A stretch of 10,004 nucleotides of DNA from Pigoraptor vietnamica (lineage: Eukaryota; Opisthokonta; Filasterea), in contig CALSCQ010001219.1 of assembly GCA_943704525.1 (NCBI GenBank), positions 1-10,004 on the forward strand. Direction: 5' to 3'. Below, piece by piece: positions 8,801-10,004 of the stretch. How positions within the stretch are numbered: position 1 is the first letter of the stretch; every line of letters starts with the position of its first letter. Position numbers and translations under genes: made by a program. The notes under the pieces were generated by a model. That model did not search any database. It was not told the DNA's origin and was given only the letters and a program-made list of their open reading frames with translations.

Positions 8801-8882
8801 GGTGATGGACTTTGCGGTGGACCCCATTCGCGACGACTACTTTGACGGGACGGAGCTCACCATTTCGATGATGTACTTGTGA
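5843..8882 (+). CDS. Membrane-anchored GT4-GT2 double glycosyltransferase with C-terminal beta-sandwich domain (two exons)
   Basis: Join of 5843-6921 and 7070-8882: 2892 nt, 963 residues. A hydrophobic segment at about 27-48 after a basic N-terminus suggests a type II signal anchor; 'ASA' at 46-48 would also suit a cleaved signal. Residues about 112-500 are a GT-B fold, GT4-family domain: GGIGTF (127-132), FHDWRG, HGPTAW, 'IAPSRY', FGRLEIRKGLD (340-350) and an E-x7-E motif (E432, E440) followed by GIPFIASDTGGIPELI. Residues about 530-745 are a GT-A fold, GT2-family domain: VTVCVIGRNR, VVVDDFS, GASRNTAV, the DxD metal site FIDDD (621-625), and DWE (715-717) as candidate catalytic base region. 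Residues about 798-963 form a separate C-terminal domain (STQGxNGFYYGY-like start, GDGIIGRVYLDG, SVMDFAVDP). The start is the first ATG after an in-frame TGA at 5801. The two enzymes probably add successive sugars to one acceptor in the secretory pathway; donor and acceptor are unknown. A hairpin palindrome follows the stop by 17 nt. Confidence 0.87.
6922..7069 (+). other. Intron of the double glycosyltransferase gene (148 bp)
   Basis: Donor CTCAG|GTGCGTTTG at 6922, likely branch site GCTAAC at 7035-7040, acceptor TTCCACAG ending at 7069. It is phase 2 and restores a serine codon, giving FCTAITTL-S-QSNPSIAAKMRVVFLGKE, which keeps the GT4 C-terminal Rossmann domain continuous. Unspliced RNA would stop at 6944-6946. 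Confidence 0.88.
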
Positions 8883-8899
8883 GAGAAATAGTGGCGCGA

Positions 8900-8915
8900 G
8901 CGCTTTGCAAAGCGC
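8900..8915. repeat. 16-bp perfect palindrome / 3' UTR stem-loop after the glycosyltransferase stop
   Basis: GCGCTTTGCAAAGCGC is self-complementary. As RNA it can form a 6-bp stem with a UGCA tetraloop, 17 nt after the TGA. The shape recalls the 6-bp/4-nt histone stem-loop, but the sequence does not match that consensus. Function is unknown. Confidence 0.5.
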
Positions 8916-8930
8916 GCTGCGTGTGCGTAC

Positions 8931-8962
8931 GTGCGTTTGTGCGTTTGTGCGTTTGTGCGTTT
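8931..8962 (+). repeat. Four perfect tandem copies of GTGCGTTT
   Basis: Exact 8-bp unit repeated four times, about 50 bp after the glycosyltransferase stop and probably in its 3' UTR. The unit is the same sequence as this gene's own intron donor (GTGCGTTTG at 6922). Confidence 0.92.
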
Positions 8963-9756
8963 CGTGCGTGCGCGTGTCGTTTAATGCGGGCTGGGTGCGC
9001 GGGCGGTTTCGTGTGGAAGTCGGTCGTGTTACAGCGCACGTGATGGCGGATACAGCGAATCTTAACTCCCACCTTAGCCTTCAGATTCGCCCAATGATAA
9101 CTCCCACCGTACACGCACGCGATCGACAATGGGTTACCGGACAACCGGCTACGCTTGCGTGACAACCGCTCGCCCCAACAGCGGTTAGCGTTTCGTCGCA
9201 CTCTCTGGATCGGCCGTTGCGCGCGATAACTCACGAGGGCGGAGACGAACGAACTATCGCCGATGAAGCTTTATGAACGTCATACAGAATAACTGGCACT
9301 TAAGAAGATATTAAGTCGTTACGCGAGCGCGCACTTCACGCACAGGCACTCACATACACGTGTGCGCACGCACGCACACTCGTGAGTATCGCTCTCGATC
9401 TCTGAGACACACCCAAACGCGTCGTACACATTGCTACGCACATTGCGGCAGTCCCGTATGCACCCTATATATTTGACGATTTTCTGCCGTTTATCGAAAA
9501 TCAATTTTTCACTTATTTTTTTATTCGCCGATTTGTTTGTGCAGGTTCGAATTCGCATCCTTTCACTCAAGTTCGAAATTGTTATCCCCTCTTCCTTCTC
9601 GCTTGCGACAGACGTCTTCGCGCGCCCCTGCGTCCATCTGTGCTCGGCACTCCGTTGAGAGTGGATCGCCTGTTACCGACTTAACGCTTATCACGAATCT
9701 CATCGATAATTTCACGTTAACGTGCGATTGAGTGCGTGCACTCGCCCACATACAGC

Positions 9757-9888
9757 ATGGGACTCCCAGAGGTGCTACCGGTGGACGAAGTGCTGGTGGA
9801 GCGTGCTCCCCAACAACTCAACTGCCCGATTTGCAGCAGCGTATATTCGCAGCCCCAGCATCTCACGTGCGGCCACACGTACTGCGAA
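9757..9888 (+). CDS. RING-finger protein, first coding exon (partial)
   Basis: Forty-four residues from ATG 9757 end at a canonical donor GAA|GTAAGT (intron from 9889). Residues C23-x2-C26, C38-x-H40-x2-C43 (CPIC...CGHTYC) are the first half of a C3HC4 RING domain, the zinc-binding fold of many E3 ubiquitin ligases. The spacing and 'LxCGHTYC' ending fit TRAF- or TRIM-type RINGs. The second zinc-ligand pairs must lie in the next exon beyond the window. Read-through past 9888 stays open to the window end but supplies no suitable CxxC, so splicing there is more likely. The ATG is the first after an in-frame TAA at 9718-9720. The remaining domains and substrate are unknown. Confidence 0.72.
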
Positions 9889-10004
9889 GTAAGTGACGGC
9901 GTGCGGATTGTGCCACGCCAGTCTCTTCTCTTCGAGTCGCACGACAATACTGCAGTCCGATGCCCACGCGTTAACCCCCTTCTCCAACCCCCTTCTCCCC
10001 CCCC
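9889..10004 (+). other. Start of the first intron of the RING gene
   Basis: It begins with GTAAGT and runs to the window end in C/T-rich sequence that may be the approach to an acceptor. It is stop-free in the exon frame, so retention cannot be excluded, but the missing RING ligands argue for an intron. Confidence 0.6.

Larger units (their letters stand above)
8883..9756. other. Intergenic region between the glycosyltransferase and RING genes
   Basis: No gene was found in this 874-bp stretch. It contains a 16-bp palindrome (8900-8915), (GTGCGTTT)4 at 8931-8962, and an 11-bp word TAACTCCCACC repeated at 9063-9073 and 9098-9108. A CA/CG-rich run lies at about 9335-9378. An AT-rich stretch at about 9464-9540 includes TATATAT (9466-9472), which could be a promoter element roughly 285 bp before the RING start codon, but this is weak. 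Confidence 0.65.

Noticed and set aside
9466-9472. TATATAT as TATA box of the RING gene
   Set aside because: About 285 bp from the ATG in generally AT-rich DNA with no start-site evidence; mentioned only as a weak possibility.
9537-9560. GGTTCGAATTC resembling a tRNA B box
   Set aside because: One mismatch to the B-box consensus, AT-rich upstream DNA, and no cloverleaf or A box at the proper distance.

Overview
This window looks like nuclear DNA of a GC-rich unicellular eukaryote. Four protein-coding genes are recognisable. Their reading frames are interrupted by GT...AG introns, and the intergenic DNA is full of CACACG/GTGTGC simple repeats. One gene is a metazoan/protist-style multi-SH3 adaptor. 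Nothing prokaryotic in organisation (operons, Shine-Dalgarno spacing) is seen. The exact lineage cannot be fixed from sequence alone; a free-living protist (apusozoan, holozoan, amoebozoan or alga) is a reasonable guess and no more.

Layout. (1) 1-375, + strand: intron tail and last exon of a SAM-dependent O-methyltransferase-like gene, cut by the window edge. (2) 376-611: short tail-to-tail spacer with a hairpin, a palindrome and CA-rich DNA. (3) 3381-612, - strand: three-exon gene for a 764-residue adaptor with a roughly 340-residue proline-rich N-terminus and four SH3 domains. Its second intron carries a perfect 55-bp tandem duplication that begins at the first base of the intron. (4) 3382-5842: 2.46 kb head-to-head spacer with no convincing gene. 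It holds a GTGTGC microsatellite near the SH3 start codon and a roughly 1.1 kb stretch strongly enriched in ACTG/CAGT words. (5) 5843-8882, + strand: two-exon gene for a 963-residue membrane-anchored double glycosyltransferase (GT4 then GT2) with a C-terminal predicted beta-sandwich. (6) 8883-9756: spacer with a 16-bp palindrome just after the stop codon, a (GTGCGTTT)4 tract and an AT-rich stretch. (7) 9757-end, + strand: first exon of a RING-finger gene, ending at a canonical GTAAGT donor inside the RING.

The genes do not form an obvious pathway. The most unusual protein is the GT4-GT2-beta-sandwich fusion, which could build a two-step glycan in the secretory pathway or at the cell surface. 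The most unusual DNA features are the duplicated 5' splice site in the SH3 gene and the ACTG-rich intergenic block. All splice joints were inferred by reading frame and domain continuity, without transcript data.
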